A stretch of 64,000 nucleotides of DNA from an uncultured Acetatifactor sp. (GTDB lineage: Bacteria > Bacillota > Clostridia > Lachnospirales > Lachnospiraceae). Below the pieces are notes generated by a model that worked only from the letters and a program-made list of their open reading frames with translations, did not search any database and was not told where the DNA came from. Shown one piece after another: positions 25,733-35,030 of the stretch; the first letter of the stretch is position 1; each line of letters begins with the position of its first letter. The stretch lies in NCBI GenBank assembly GCA_934436435.1, contig CAKSAN010000012.1, positions 1-64,000 on the forward strand, read 5' to 3'. A program made the position numbers and the translations under genes.

Positions 25733-27377
25733 GTTATTTATCCGCTCCATGCGTGTCATGGGGAAAAAGCGGTTTGTCTATCTCGGTTCCATCTTCGTTA
25801 TGAGCGTGACTTTTGCGTTGTTCGGGATCATGAGTTCCCTGTTGATGAAATGTGTGGTGGACATCGCACAGACCGGTGAGTATGAGAGACTGGGCTATTC
25901 CATTGCAGTCATCGTGGCAATAGGTGTCGTATCGCTGCTGATTTACCGCGTGGCTACGATCCGTTACAACGTGGAGGCAAAAAGAGTCTACGGTGATCTG
26001 TCGGAGAAGGTGCTGGATGCAGAGATGAGCCTTCCCTACAGCTATTATGAAAAACACCACAGCGGCGAGATCGTTTCCAAGGTGTCCTATGATCTTACCA
26101 AAATGGGTGACATCTACGGTTCCAGACTGCGGAGAGTGGTCATGCCTTTTTTACAGGTGGTGGCCTATCTGGTTCCCATGTTTTTGCTGAGCTGGCAGCT
26201 GACGCTATGTCTGCTGGCGGTCAACAGTGTGATGATGGCCATTGAGCTGTTATTGTTAAATCCTATGCACCGCATCAGCAGAGAATTGTCGGGAGTAAGT
26301 ACTGCCATGACGAACCGGCTGTCGGATATGTTGCAGGGAATGGAGCAGGTGCGGATGTTCCGGGGCGGCCGGGGAACCGTGGTAAAGTTCGGAGAAGAGA
26401 ACCACCGCTATGAGAAAAAATACGGCCGCAAGACGTTGTATACTGCCTGTCTGGAGGGCAGCAGCAAGGGCTTTGAACTGTTGTGTTCGCTGGTGTTTTT
26501 AATGCTGGGAATTTATTATGTGGACAAAGGCTACACCACACTGGGAGCGCTGGCTGCGATCTACACCATGTATGCTTCCTTCTCCTTCCAGTTTTTACAG
26601 ATCGGAAGATACATTCCGGAGTTGGTGGGGTGTCTCGCCAATGCACAGAATATTTTTGATTTTCTCGATGAAGTGAAGGAACCGACCAACTGGTATTGTG
26701 AGGATGCCGGCGAGCGGGTAGCAGAGACACCACAGACCACCAACGCCGTGGAGATTCGGTCCCTCCGCTTTTCCTACACCGGAGAAGAGGATGTGCTCCG
26801 TGATTTTTCCTTAGAGGTAAAAAAAGGAGAATGCGTCGCCATCACCGGTGCATCCGGCTGTGGCAAAACCACCCTGTCCAAGCTGTTACTCGGGTTGTAT
26901 CCCATCACGGACGGTGACATCCGGGTGAATGGAGTGTCCATGCGGGAATGTGATCTGGCCAGTCTGCGGAGGCAGATCGCCTATGTTCCGCAGGAGCCGT
27001 ACCTGTTCCAGGGTTCCATTGCGGAGAACATCCGCATGGGAAGACCGGAGGCCACGGAAGAAGAGATCAGACAGGCGGCGAAGCAGGCTCACGCCCATGA
27101 TTTTATCATGGAATTTCCGGAAGGATATGATACGAAGGTGGGAGAGCGGGGCAACAATCTGTCCGGCGGACAGAGACAGCGCATCGCCATCGCCAGAGCC
27201 ATTTTAAAGGATACTTCCATCATCCTGTTGGATGAGGCCACTTCGGCACTGGATAACGAATCGGAGCAGGCGGTCAACGAGGCTCTGCGGAATTTACAGG
27301 GACAGAAGACGATCCTGATGATCGCCCACAGACCTTCCACCATCGAACTGGCGGACCGGGTCTGCACTTTAAAATAA
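25719..27377 (+). CDS. ABC exporter, fused domains (pair 1, second gene), short C-terminus
   Basis: 552 residues. Starts at the ATG at 25719 with GGAGAGGAGG before it. Helices at about 15-300; Walker A GASGCGKTT, signature LSGGQRQR, Walker B IILLDEATSALD, and AHRPST where most exporters have AHRLST. The protein stops right after RVCTLK, about 25-35 residues earlier than normal, losing the usual tail (a D-G-x-I-x-E-x-G segment). All catalytic motifs precede the cut, so it may still work. Confidence 0.88.
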   Translation: MENYKLFIRSMRVMGKKRFVYLGSIFVMSVTFALFGIMSSLLMKCVVDIAQTGEYERLGYSIAVIVAIGVVSLLIYRVATIRYNVEAKRVYGDLSEKVLDAEMSLPYSYYEKHHSGEIVSKVSYDLTKMGDIYGSRLRRVVMPFLQVVAYLVPMFLLSWQLTLCLLAVNSVMMAIELLLLNPMHRISRELSGVSTAMTNRLSDMLQGMEQVRMFRGGRGTVVKFGEENHRYEKKYGRKTLYTACLEGSSKGFELLCSLVFLMLGIYYVDKGYTTLGALAAIYTMYASFSFQFLQIGRYIPELVGCLANAQNIFDFLDEVKEPTNWYCEDAGERVAETPQTTNAVEIRSLRFSYTGEEDVLRDFSLEVKKGECVAITGASGCGKTTLSKLLLGLYPITDGDIRVNGVSMRECDLASLRRQIAYVPQEPYLFQGSIAENIRMGRPEATEEEIRQAAKQAHAHDFIMEFPEGYDTKVGERGNNLSGGQRQRIAIARAILKDTSIILLDEATSALDNESEQAVNEALRNLQGQKTILMIAHRPSTIELADRVCTLK

Positions 27378-27387
27378 GATTCTCTAC

Positions 27388-27444
27388 TTGACAGAAAAAC
27401 AGAATGTGTTTATATTTATAACAGTGTTATATAACACTGTTATA
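27388..27444 (+). promoter_or_regulatory. tetR promoter and perfect palindromic operator
   Basis: TTGACA (27388-27393), 17 bases, TATATT (27411-27416). Directly after it lies a perfect 28-bp palindrome (27417-27444) with arms TATAACAGTGTTAT and its complement, centred at 27430/27431. Expected autorepression site of the TetR protein; the same half-site recurs at 28195-28206. Confidence 0.75.
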
Positions 27445-27461
27445 AATGTTTGGAGGAAAAA

Positions 27462-28079
27462 GTGACAAAACCGATTGAGGGAGTTTCAGAGAAAATTCTG
27501 GCCTACGCAAAACAGGAATTTCTGGAAAAAGGATATTCCGAAGCATCCCTGCGGACCATTGCAGCCAAGGCAGACACCACCACCGGATCCATTTATTCCC
27601 GGTTCGGAGACAAGGAAGGACTGTTCAGTGCCATTGTGGAGCCTGCGGCGGATGGGCTGATTGAGATTTTTTTACAGATTCAGAAAGAATTTCACGCGGC
27701 CAGTGCAGAGGACCAACCGAAGCTGATGGGGCAGTATACGGCGTCCGGCATGGATGAAATGCTGGATTATGTCTACGACCGCTTCGAGGAGTTCCAACTG
27801 TTATTGGATGCTTCCTATGGCACCAGATACCAGGATTTTGTGGAACAACTGGTGGATATTGAGACGGAGTACACCTACAAGTATATGGAGGCGACGAGGT
27901 TCCTGCAGGACGGCAGTGAAATTACGGAGGAGTTCGTACATATCACAGCCAGAGCCATGTTCGACAGCATGTTTGAAGTCGTCCGTCACCGCATGGACAG
28001 AGACACCGCCAGAAAATATCTCCATATGCTGGAAAAATACCATTATGGCGGTTGGGGGGCCATCATAAAGCTGGGATAA
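27462..28079 (+). CDS. TetR/AcrR family regulator
   Basis: 205 residues. The GTG at 27462, five bases after GGAGG, is preferred to a TTG that overlaps the ribosome site. The N-terminal HTH reads AKQEFLEKGYSEASLRTIAAKA then TTTGSIYSRFGDKEGLF, typical TetR. The C-terminal ligand domain has no assigned effector. It sits between two ABC exporter pairs. The perfect palindrome before it and a matching half-site before the second pair suggest it represses itself and the exporter genes at 28241-31754. Confidence 0.9.
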   Translation: MTKPIEGVSEKILAYAKQEFLEKGYSEASLRTIAAKADTTTGSIYSRFGDKEGLFSAIVEPAADGLIEIFLQIQKEFHAASAEDQPKLMGQYTASGMDEMLDYVYDRFEEFQLLLDASYGTRYQDFVEQLVDIETEYTYKYMEATRFLQDGSEITEEFVHITARAMFDSMFEVVRHRMDRDTARKYLHMLEKYHYGGWGAIIKLG

Positions 28080-28125
28080 TCGGAATACTCCGGAACTAAC
28101 ATCTGAGAAAATGTGAAAACGAAAC

Positions 28126-28160
28126 AGACTGCTTCTGAAAACGGAGGCAGTCTTATATAA
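28126..28160 (+). terminator. Probable terminator after tetR
   Basis: CAGACTGC and GGCAGTCT pair across a short loop (with TTC/GA extension) and are followed by TATATAAAA. The tail is not a clean T-run. Confidence 0.5.
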
Positions 28161-28170
28161 AAATCATTGG

Positions 28171-28206
28171 TTAGTCACAACTAATTTCTCCTCAAACAGT
28201 GTTATA
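28171..28206 (+). promoter_or_regulatory. Operator region of ABC pair 2
   Basis: TTAGT-N4-ACTAA (28171-28184), the same dyad as at 36603-36616, followed by AACAGTGTTATA (28195-28206), which equals one half of the TetR palindrome at 27417. Two regulators may act here. Confidence 0.5.
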
Positions 28207-28240
28207 ACAAAATGCATAAAAGGAGAGAGGGAAAGATCAC

Positions 28241-30016
28241 ATGAAAAAAGAAAGTACTATGCAGAAGCTGTTTGCCTATGCAGGCAGCTACAAGTATCTG
28301 ACCATTGCGTCATGGATCCTGTCTGCCGCCAGTGCCCTGATTGCACTATTACCGTTCTACTACATATGGCGGATCATGCAGGAAGTCGTACTGGCAGCGC
28401 CGGATTACAGCAAGGCGCAGAATCTGTCGGGGTTAGGCTGGAGTGCTGTAGGATTTGCACTGCTTTCCATGCTCATTTATATCTGCGCACTGCTGTGTTC
28501 CCATATTGCCGCCTTTCATGTACAGGCGAATATGAGAAGTTCTCTGATGCGTCATATTCTGACGCTGCCCATGGGCTTCATGGACAGTGAAGGCAGCGGC
28601 AAGATCCGCAAGATCGTCAATGAAACCACCGCAGCCACCGAGACCTATCTGGCCCATCAGATGCCGGATAAGGCAGGCGCCATGGCAACGCCCGTGGGAC
28701 TATTACTTTTGCTTGTAGTATTTGACTGGAAGCTGGGTCTGTTAAGTCTGGTGCCGGTGGTATTTGCGTTTCTTATCATGGGAGCCATGACCGGACAGCG
28801 CATGAAGGATAAAATGACGGAATACCAGAATGCGTTGGAGGAAATGTCTAGTGAAGCCGTGGAATATGTCCGCGGTATTCCGGTGGTGAAGACCTTCGGA
28901 CAGTCGGTATTTTCTTTCAAACGATTCCAGACCTCCATTAAAAAATACGAAAAATGGGTCATTGCCTATACGTTGGAACTGATGTGGCCTATGGTAGGCT
29001 TTACCACATTGATCAATGCCATCTTCTCCGTTCTGATTGCCGCAGCTTACTGGTTCGGTGGAACGGGCGGAGATCCGGAACTGCTGATCAATCTGCTGTT
29101 CTACATCATCATTACACCGGTACTGACAGTTACCTTAAATAAGATTGCATACGGCGGAGAAAATCAAATGCTCGTGGAAGATTCCCTGAACAGAATCGAA
29201 GGCATCTTAAACAGGAAGCCTCTGCCGGAAGCGGAAAAAGAACAGAACATCCGGGAACATTCCATTGCTTTGCAGAATGTATCTTTCCGCTATGAAAATG
29301 CAGAGCGCGATGCCCTGCATCAGATCAATCTGGATATCAAAGAAGGGGAGCATGTGGCTTTCGTAGGCCCTTCCGGTGGCGGTAAGACCACTCTGGCCAG
29401 CCTGATCGCCCGCTTTTACGATACCACGGAAGGAAAGGTCTGCATCGGCGGTGTGGATGTGAAGGAGATTCCTTCTGCACGGCTGATGGATATGGTGTCC
29501 TTCGTATTTCAGGACAGTAAGCTTTTGAAAATGTCCATATATGACAATGTCCGCATGGGCAAAAAGGATGCCACCAGAGAGGAAGTCATGGAAGCCCTGA
29601 AAAATGCCCAGTGTGAGGACATTATTGCAAAGCTGCCGAATGGTGTGGATACTGTGATCGGAAGTCAGGGCACTTATGTGTCCGGCGGTGAGGCACAGCG
29701 TCTGTCCATTGCCCGTGCAATGCTGAAAAATGCGCCGATCCTGATTCTGGATGAGGCTACCGCCTTTGCCGACCCGGACAATGAGGCAAAGGTGCAGAAA
29801 GCGTTTACGAAGCTTTCCGCAGGCAAGACCGTGATCATGATCGCCCACAGACTTTCCTCTGTCGTGGATGCCGACCGCATCTGCGTCCTGAAGGATGGCG
29901 GAATCGTGGAACAGGGAACCCATGAAGCATTGCTTACGCAGGGTGGACTGTATGCCCATATGTGGGAGGAGTACAACAAATCCGTCAGCTGGAAAGTAGG
30001 AAAGGGGGAGAAATAG
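28241..30016 (+). CDS. ABC exporter, fused domains (pair 2, first gene; YbtP/IrtA-like)
   Basis: 591 residues. Membrane part about 15-310, then the ATPase: Walker A GPSGGGKTT, an atypical signature VSGGEAQR, Walker B ILILDEATAFADPDNE and AHRLSS. The 'ATAFADP' form instead of 'ATSALD' is seen in the IrtA/YbtP group of iron-chelate and related half-transporters, so import or export of a small chelate is possible; this is inference. The next gene begins one base after its stop and would supply the partner. Operators lie just upstream. Confidence 0.88.
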   Translation: MKKESTMQKLFAYAGSYKYLTIASWILSAASALIALLPFYYIWRIMQEVVLAAPDYSKAQNLSGLGWSAVGFALLSMLIYICALLCSHIAAFHVQANMRSSLMRHILTLPMGFMDSEGSGKIRKIVNETTAATETYLAHQMPDKAGAMATPVGLLLLLVVFDWKLGLLSLVPVVFAFLIMGAMTGQRMKDKMTEYQNALEEMSSEAVEYVRGIPVVKTFGQSVFSFKRFQTSIKKYEKWVIAYTLELMWPMVGFTTLINAIFSVLIAAAYWFGGTGGDPELLINLLFYIIITPVLTVTLNKIAYGGENQMLVEDSLNRIEGILNRKPLPEAEKEQNIREHSIALQNVSFRYENAERDALHQINLDIKEGEHVAFVGPSGGGKTTLASLIARFYDTTEGKVCIGGVDVKEIPSARLMDMVSFVFQDSKLLKMSIYDNVRMGKKDATREEVMEALKNAQCEDIIAKLPNGVDTVIGSQGTYVSGGEAQRLSIARAMLKNAPILILDEATAFADPDNEAKVQKAFTKLSAGKTVIMIAHRLSSVVDADRICVLKDGGIVEQGTHEALLTQGGLYAHMWEEYNKSVSWKVGKGEK

Positions 30017-30017
30017 A

Positions 30018-31754
30018 ATGAGTAGTTTACAGGCAAAATTGCAGCATAAATACGCACTTTCCGAAAAAGGTGCGAAGGACATGATGAAAGCGTTCGTATC
30101 TGTTACGATTTCCAATCTGGTACTGATGCTCCCGGTATGGATGCTGTATTTTCTGGTAAAAGATTATTTACAGGGCACCATGGCAGGCAGAGGTGTGTTC
30201 TATATTGTGGGCTGTCTGCTGTGTCTTCTGCTGATCGCCCTCACGACACTGGTACAGTACCGAGCTACATTTCTGGCGACTTATGTGGAGAGCGGAGTGC
30301 GGAGAATCGCATTGGCAGAGCAGCTTCGTAAGATCCCCTTATCCTTCTTCGGGAAAAAAGATCTGTCCGATCTGACCAGTACCATTATGGCGGACTGTGC
30401 CGCCATGGAGACCGCCTCCTCCCATTTCATTCCGGAACTGGCAGGCTCCTGCATCTCCACCACCCTGATCGCCATCGGTACCTTTTTCCTGAACTGGCGG
30501 ATGGCTATCGCCGCATTGTGGGTATTGCCCGTGTCTTTCTTGATTGTGGGCTGCTCCGGCAGGGTGCAGAAGGGCCTAAGTAAGAAACAGATGAAATTAA
30601 AAATGGACTGTGCGGACGGCATTCAGGAATGTCTCGAAACGGTACGTGACCTGCGGGCCAACAATGCACAGGCAGAGTACATGGAAGGCTTGGAGGGCAA
30701 GATCCGTGCGGTGGAAAAACATGCACTGGTGACGGAGCTTGGCACCGCAGTGTTTGTGGGGAGTGCACAGATGATCTTAAAACTGGGCATTGCCACGGTG
30801 GCATTGACCGGCGGTGTGTTGTTAGTAAAGGGAGAGATCGATATTCTGACCTTCTTCGTATTCTTGCTGCTGGTATCCAGAATGTACGATCCTTTGCAGG
30901 TGGCATTGCAGAATCTGGCGGCCATCATCAGTAGCAGCGTGCAGAGTGACCGCCTCGACGAGATTCTGTCCCATGACATTCAGACCGGTGCCGACACCAT
31001 GGATCCCAAGGGCTATGACATTGAATTTTCTCATGTGGGATTTTCCTACGACAGTCAGGATGACGTACTGAAAGACGTAACCTTCACGGCAAAACAGGGT
31101 GAAGTCACTGCACTGATTGGACCTTCCGGCGGCGGTAAGACCACCGTGTCGAGACTGGCTTCCCGGTTCTGGGATATTAATAAAGGGGAGATCACGGTGG
31201 GCGGCATGGACATTTCCACCATTGATCCGGAGACACTGATGTCCCTGTACGCCATCGTGTTTCAGGAGGTAACACTGTTCAACAATACGGTGATGGAAAA
31301 TATCCGTATCGGCAGGCAGAACGCTACGGATGAAGAAGTGCTGGCAGCCGCAAAGCTGGCGCACTGCGATGAGTTCGCGGAAAAGCTCCCGAACGGCTGG
31401 CAGACCATGATCGGTGAGAACGGTTCGGAACTGTCCGGCGGTGAGAGACAGCGAATCTCCATTGCCAGAGCATTCTTAAAGGATGCCCCCATTATCCTGC
31501 TGGATGAGGCGACGGCTTCGCTGGATGTGGACAACGAGACGCTGATCCAGGAATCTCTCTCCAGACTGATCCGCAACAAGACGGTGATGATCATTGCACA
31601 CCGCATGCGTACCGTGGCGGATGCAGACAAGATCGTCGTACTGAAGGATGGCGTGGTGGCAGAGCAGGGAACGCCTGCCGAACTGGAAGCAAAAGATGGC
31701 ATTTACCGGCACATGAAGGCGACCCAGATGGAGGCCGCAGGCTGGAAGTTATGA
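30018..31754 (+). CDS. ABC exporter, fused domains (pair 2, second gene; YbtQ/IrtB-like)
   Basis: 578 residues. Membrane part about 25-320; Walker A GPSGGGKTT, signature LSGGERQR, Walker B IILLDEATASLD, switch histidine in AHRMRT. It is the expected heterodimer partner of the preceding gene. The 'ATASLDVDNE' segment mirrors 'ATAFADPDNE' in the partner, supporting the IrtAB/YbtPQ type. The pair is not flanked by siderophore synthesis genes. Confidence 0.88.
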   Translation: MSSLQAKLQHKYALSEKGAKDMMKAFVSVTISNLVLMLPVWMLYFLVKDYLQGTMAGRGVFYIVGCLLCLLLIALTTLVQYRATFLATYVESGVRRIALAEQLRKIPLSFFGKKDLSDLTSTIMADCAAMETASSHFIPELAGSCISTTLIAIGTFFLNWRMAIAALWVLPVSFLIVGCSGRVQKGLSKKQMKLKMDCADGIQECLETVRDLRANNAQAEYMEGLEGKIRAVEKHALVTELGTAVFVGSAQMILKLGIATVALTGGVLLVKGEIDILTFFVFLLLVSRMYDPLQVALQNLAAIISSSVQSDRLDEILSHDIQTGADTMDPKGYDIEFSHVGFSYDSQDDVLKDVTFTAKQGEVTALIGPSGGGKTTVSRLASRFWDINKGEITVGGMDISTIDPETLMSLYAIVFQEVTLFNNTVMENIRIGRQNATDEEVLAAAKLAHCDEFAEKLPNGWQTMIGENGSELSGGERQRISIARAFLKDAPIILLDEATASLDVDNETLIQESLSRLIRNKTVMIIAHRMRTVADADKIVVLKDGVVAEQGTPAELEAKDGIYRHMKATQMEAAGWKL

Positions 31755-31802
31755 TTTAGAAAGTGCGAAGCACGAAGAAATCGTATATGAAATAATTTCA
31801 CC

Positions 31803-31840
31803 GGGAGCGGTCTGCTTTATTTACAGGCAGATCGCTCTTA
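31803..31840 (+). terminator. Hairpin after ABC pair 2
   Basis: GAGCGGTCTGC pairs with GCAGATCGCTC (one mismatch) over an 11-base loop, followed by TTATGAT. Probable terminator with a poor T-tail. Confidence 0.5.
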
Positions 31841-31845
31841 TGATA

Positions 31846-31874
31846 TTGCGTATTTCCCGAGAAGGACATATAAT
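31846..31874 (+). promoter_or_regulatory. Promoter of the MATE gene
   Basis: TTGCGT (31846-31851), 17 bases, TATAAT (31869-31874), 42 bases before the start codon. Confidence 0.55.
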
Positions 31875-31915
31875 ACAATCCAACGGCAGAATATAAACCA
31901 ATGGTGAGGATTACC

Positions 31916-33283
31916 ATGAAATTAGAAGCAATGAAAAAAGACGATTTTTACCGGCAGATGTTTCATCTGACCATTCCGATCATTATACAGAATCTGCTCA
32001 GTGCCGCGGTGAATTCCGCGGATGTCATTATGTTGAATTATGTGGGACAGTCCGCCATCTCTGCGGTATCTTTGGCAGCGAACTATTCCAATGTTTTATT
32101 TATGGTGTATTACGGGCTGGGGACGGGAGCGTCCTTGCTGTGCGCCCAATATTACGGGAAAGGGAACTTGGAGGCAATCCATGCGGTAGAGGGGATTACC
32201 CTGCGTTTTTCCATGGCTATTTCGGGACTGGTTGCTCTGGCAGCCTTTTTCATGCCCCGGAATATGATGCTTTTGTTTACCTCGGATCCGGAACTGATCA
32301 CCATCGGGGCCTCTTACCTGCGGATCATGGGAATCACCTATCTGTGCTGGGGGATCACGGAGGTCTATCTCGCCATCCTGCGCAGTGTCGGCCGGGTGAC
32401 GGTCAGCATGGTATTAAATATGCTGGCATTCGTGCTGAACATTATATTGAATGCCACCTTTATCTTCGGATTGTTCGGGATGCCGAAGCTGGGAACCGTC
32501 GGGGTGGCCATTGCCACGGCTGTGTCCCGGCTGGTGGAACTGCTGGCGTGCGTAGGAGTATCCGCCTTCAGCAAGAATGTAAAACTGAGTCCGCGGTATC
32601 TGTTCGTTCGCAGCAAAGTGCTGATGAAAGACTTTATGCGGCTGTCGCTGCCGGCACTGGGAAACGATGTGTCCTGGAGCGTGGCATTTTCCATGTATTC
32701 CGTGATTCTGGGGCATCTGGGAACGGATGCCGTGGCAGCTAATTCTCTGGTGACGGTGGTGCGGAATATCGGTACGGTGTTCTGCTTCGCCATCGCCAGT
32801 GCGGGTGGAATCCTGCTTGGTAATATTATGGGAAAAGGCGATCTGGAGAAGTCCAAGAGCTACGCTTCCCGGATGTTAAAGATGACGGTGATCGCCGGAG
32901 CCATAGGTGGTGTCATCGTACTGGCTATCACACCCCTTGTCCTGCGGTTCGCCACTTTGAACGATACGGCCATGCATTATCTGAAATACATGCTGCTCAT
33001 CAATACCTATTATATAATGGGTTCTGCCGTGAATACAGCGTTGATCGCCGGAGTCTTCCGGGCCGGCGGGGATACGAAGTTCGGACTGATCTGTGATACC
33101 ATTGATATGTGGTGTTATGCGATCCCTCTGGGATTCTTCGCCGCATTTGTGCTAAAACTTCCGGTGCTGTGGGTCTATTTCCTGCTGTGCACCGATGAAT
33201 TTGTAAAATGGCCCTGGGTGATCAGACACTACCGCCAGGGAAAATGGGCGAAGAATATTACGAGGGAAGAGGTGGGATTATAA
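31916..33283 (+). CDS. MATE family efflux transporter
   Basis: 455 residues, twelve predicted helices in two halves with similar sequence, as usual for MATE. Typical segments include LTIPIIIQNLLSAAVNSADVIML at the start, GTGASLLCAQYYGKGN and, in the second half, LSLPALGNDVSWSVAFSMYSVIL and 'GNIMGKGDLEKSKSYASRML'. It exports drugs or metabolites in exchange for sodium or protons. GGTGAGG precedes the ATG at 31916. Its last six bases overlap the end of the convergent symporter gene. Confidence 0.9.
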   Translation: MKLEAMKKDDFYRQMFHLTIPIIIQNLLSAAVNSADVIMLNYVGQSAISAVSLAANYSNVLFMVYYGLGTGASLLCAQYYGKGNLEAIHAVEGITLRFSMAISGLVALAAFFMPRNMMLLFTSDPELITIGASYLRIMGITYLCWGITEVYLAILRSVGRVTVSMVLNMLAFVLNIILNATFIFGLFGMPKLGTVGVAIATAVSRLVELLACVGVSAFSKNVKLSPRYLFVRSKVLMKDFMRLSLPALGNDVSWSVAFSMYSVILGHLGTDAVAANSLVTVVRNIGTVFCFAIASAGGILLGNIMGKGDLEKSKSYASRMLKMTVIAGAIGGVIVLAITPLVLRFATLNDTAMHYLKYMLLINTYYIMGSAVNTALIAGVFRAGGDTKFGLICDTIDMWCYAIPLGFFAAFVLKLPVLWVYFLLCTDEFVKWPWVIRHYRQGKWAKNITREEVGL

Positions 33284-34735
33284 ATCCTTTTCCTGCTCTG
33301 CCTGAATCTCAGGGAAGACAGACAGCATCGGCTTTACATCCTCCTTTTTGAGGACGCGTGCCACGTAGTTTCTGGTGATCTTCACCACTACAGGGGACAG
33401 AGCGATGACACCGATCAGGTTGGGGATCGCCATCAGTCCGTTGAAGGTGTCGGACAGATCCCACGCCAGCCCCAGGTTCATGGTGCAGCCGATGAAGATC
33501 ATAAGTACAAATGCCACTTTATAGACGATCGTTGACTTGGTACCGAATAAATACTCACATGCCGTGGAACCGTAGTGGCTCCAGCCCAATACGGTAGAGA
33601 AGGCAAACAGCAGAATCGCAATGGCGATAAAGGCGGGACCGAAGCTGCCGAATACGGTAGCAAAAGCCTGACCCACCAGAGCGGAACCGGAAGCATCGCT
33701 TAACACGGCACCGGTATCCAGGTCGATCAGTCCGGAGGACAGAACCGCGAAAGCAGTCAGGGTACATACGACCATGGTATCGGCAAATACTTCGAAGATA
33801 CCCCACATGCCCTGACGCACAGGCTCCTTAACGTTGGAACTGGAATGTACCATGACGGAAGAACCAAGACCAGCTTCGTTGGAAAATACGCCACGCTTCA
33901 TGCCCCAGGTGAGAGCCAGCTTCACACCGGATCCTACGATGCCGCCGCCTACAGCCCGCAGACCGAAAGCACCCTTGAAGATGGCAGTGAACACGGCACC
34001 GGCATGACCGATATTAGTGAAGAAGATCACCAGCGCGCCGATAATATAGACGATTGCCATGAAAGGAACCAGTTTCTCGGCTACGGATGCAATTCTTTTT
34101 AAACCTCCGATAATGACAAGGGCGCCCACGATGACCAGAACAATACCGGTTGCGGTAGCGGGAATGGAAAAGGCAGAGGACATATTGGCAGCGATGGAGT
34201 TGACCTGGCTCATGTTGCCGATACCAAAGGAAGCTAACAGGCAGAACGCAGAGAACAGCACTGCCAGTACGGCACCGATCTGTTTGCAGCCTTTATAGGA
34301 ACCCAGGCCGTCCTTCAGATAGTACATGGCACCGCCGCTCCATTCGCCCCTTGCGTTCCTGCGGCGGTAGTAGATGCCCAGTACATTTTCGGAGTAGTTG
34401 GTCATCATGCCGAAGAAGGCCACGATCCACATCCAGAAGATGGCGCCGGGACCACCGGCTACCAGAGCACTTGCCACGCCTACGATATTACCGGTGCCGA
34501 TGGTGGCAGCCAGTGCGGTACACAGAGACTGGAACTGGGAAATGGACTGATCCCCTTCCTCGGTGTGCTTCGTTACATGCTTGTCGTGAAAAATACCGCC
34601 CACCGTATTTTTGAACCAGTGTCCAAAATGCGACAGCTGGAAAAATCTGGTCAGGACCGTCATCAGAATGCCGGTTCCCACCAACAGCACCAGCATGGGG
34701 ACACCCCATACGAAACCATTGATGGCGCTGTTCAC
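33278..34735 (-). CDS. Alanine/glycine:cation symporter (AGCS family), with a stop codon just after its expected start
   Basis: 485 residues from a GTG at 34735. AGCS signatures are clear: GTGNIVGVASALVAGGPGAIFWMW, GGAMYYLKDGLG and GMKRGVFSNEAGLGSSVM. The family imports alanine or glycine with sodium. Odd point: the strong ribosome site (AGGAGG, complement of 34765-34770) serves an ATG at 34762, or one at 34756, in the same frame. That frame reads MYMV, then a TAA stop (34748-34750), then LITN and the present GTG. The intact gene probably started there; translation now needs reinitiation about 12 bases after the stop. The rest of the frame is sound. Confidence 0.85.
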   Translation of the reverse strand: MNSAINGFVWGVPMLVLLVGTGILMTVLTRFFQLSHFGHWFKNTVGGIFHDKHVTKHTEEGDQSISQFQSLCTALAATIGTGNIVGVASALVAGGPGAIFWMWIVAFFGMMTNYSENVLGIYYRRRNARGEWSGGAMYYLKDGLGSYKGCKQIGAVLAVLFSAFCLLASFGIGNMSQVNSIAANMSSAFSIPATATGIVLVIVGALVIIGGLKRIASVAEKLVPFMAIVYIIGALVIFFTNIGHAGAVFTAIFKGAFGLRAVGGGIVGSGVKLALTWGMKRGVFSNEAGLGSSVMVHSSSNVKEPVRQGMWGIFEVFADTMVVCTLTAFAVLSSGLIDLDTGAVLSDASGSALVGQAFATVFGSFGPAFIAIAILLFAFSTVLGWSHYGSTACEYLFGTKSTIVYKVAFVLMIFIGCTMNLGLAWDLSDTFNGLMAIPNLIGVIALSPVVVKITRNYVARVLKKEDVKPMLSVFPEIQAEQEKDL

Positions 34736-34785
34736 ATTGGTTATGAGTTATACCATATACATTTCCTCCTTTGTCTTATCAGGCA

Positions 34786-34825
34786 AAAGAAAAAGCGCAG
34801 ACATCCAAGGATGTCCACGCTGACA
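34786..34825 (-). terminator. Leader terminator/attenuator before the symporter gene
   Basis: On the minus strand AGCG-TG-GACATCC and GGATGTC-TG-CGCT form a stem with a two-base loop, followed by TTTTTCTTTT. It lies between a minus-strand promoter (TTGCGG, 17 bases, TATACT, near 34885-34857) and the symporter start, with no other gene upstream, so it probably attenuates the symporter. No known riboswitch was recognised in the roughly 90-base leader. Confidence 0.6.
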
Positions 34826-34915
34826 TAGTTACCTGATTAATATTACGTTTTCGTTTTTCCCAGTATAACATATAGAAAAGGATGCCGCAAGAGATAATTT
34901 TTTTCAAAACAACTA

Positions 34916-34946
34916 TTGACCTAAAGTCAGCTTTAGGTATTATGAT
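34916..34946 (+). promoter_or_regulatory. MerR-type promoter of the aldo-keto reductase gene
   Basis: TTGACC (34916-34921) and TATGAT (34941-34946) are 19 bases apart, the long spacer of MerR-activated promoters. The spacer region holds ACCTAAAG-TCAG-CTTTAGGT (34919-34938), a perfect eight-base-arm dyad, also found before the merR gene (36430-36447). Confidence 0.75.
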
Positions 34947-35030
34947 AAGGCTATCCGTTCAGGAAGGTTTCTGACGGCGAAAAAGGTGAAAAATAAGGAA
35001 CGAAGCATAAGTTTTGAAAGGAGAAGCAAA

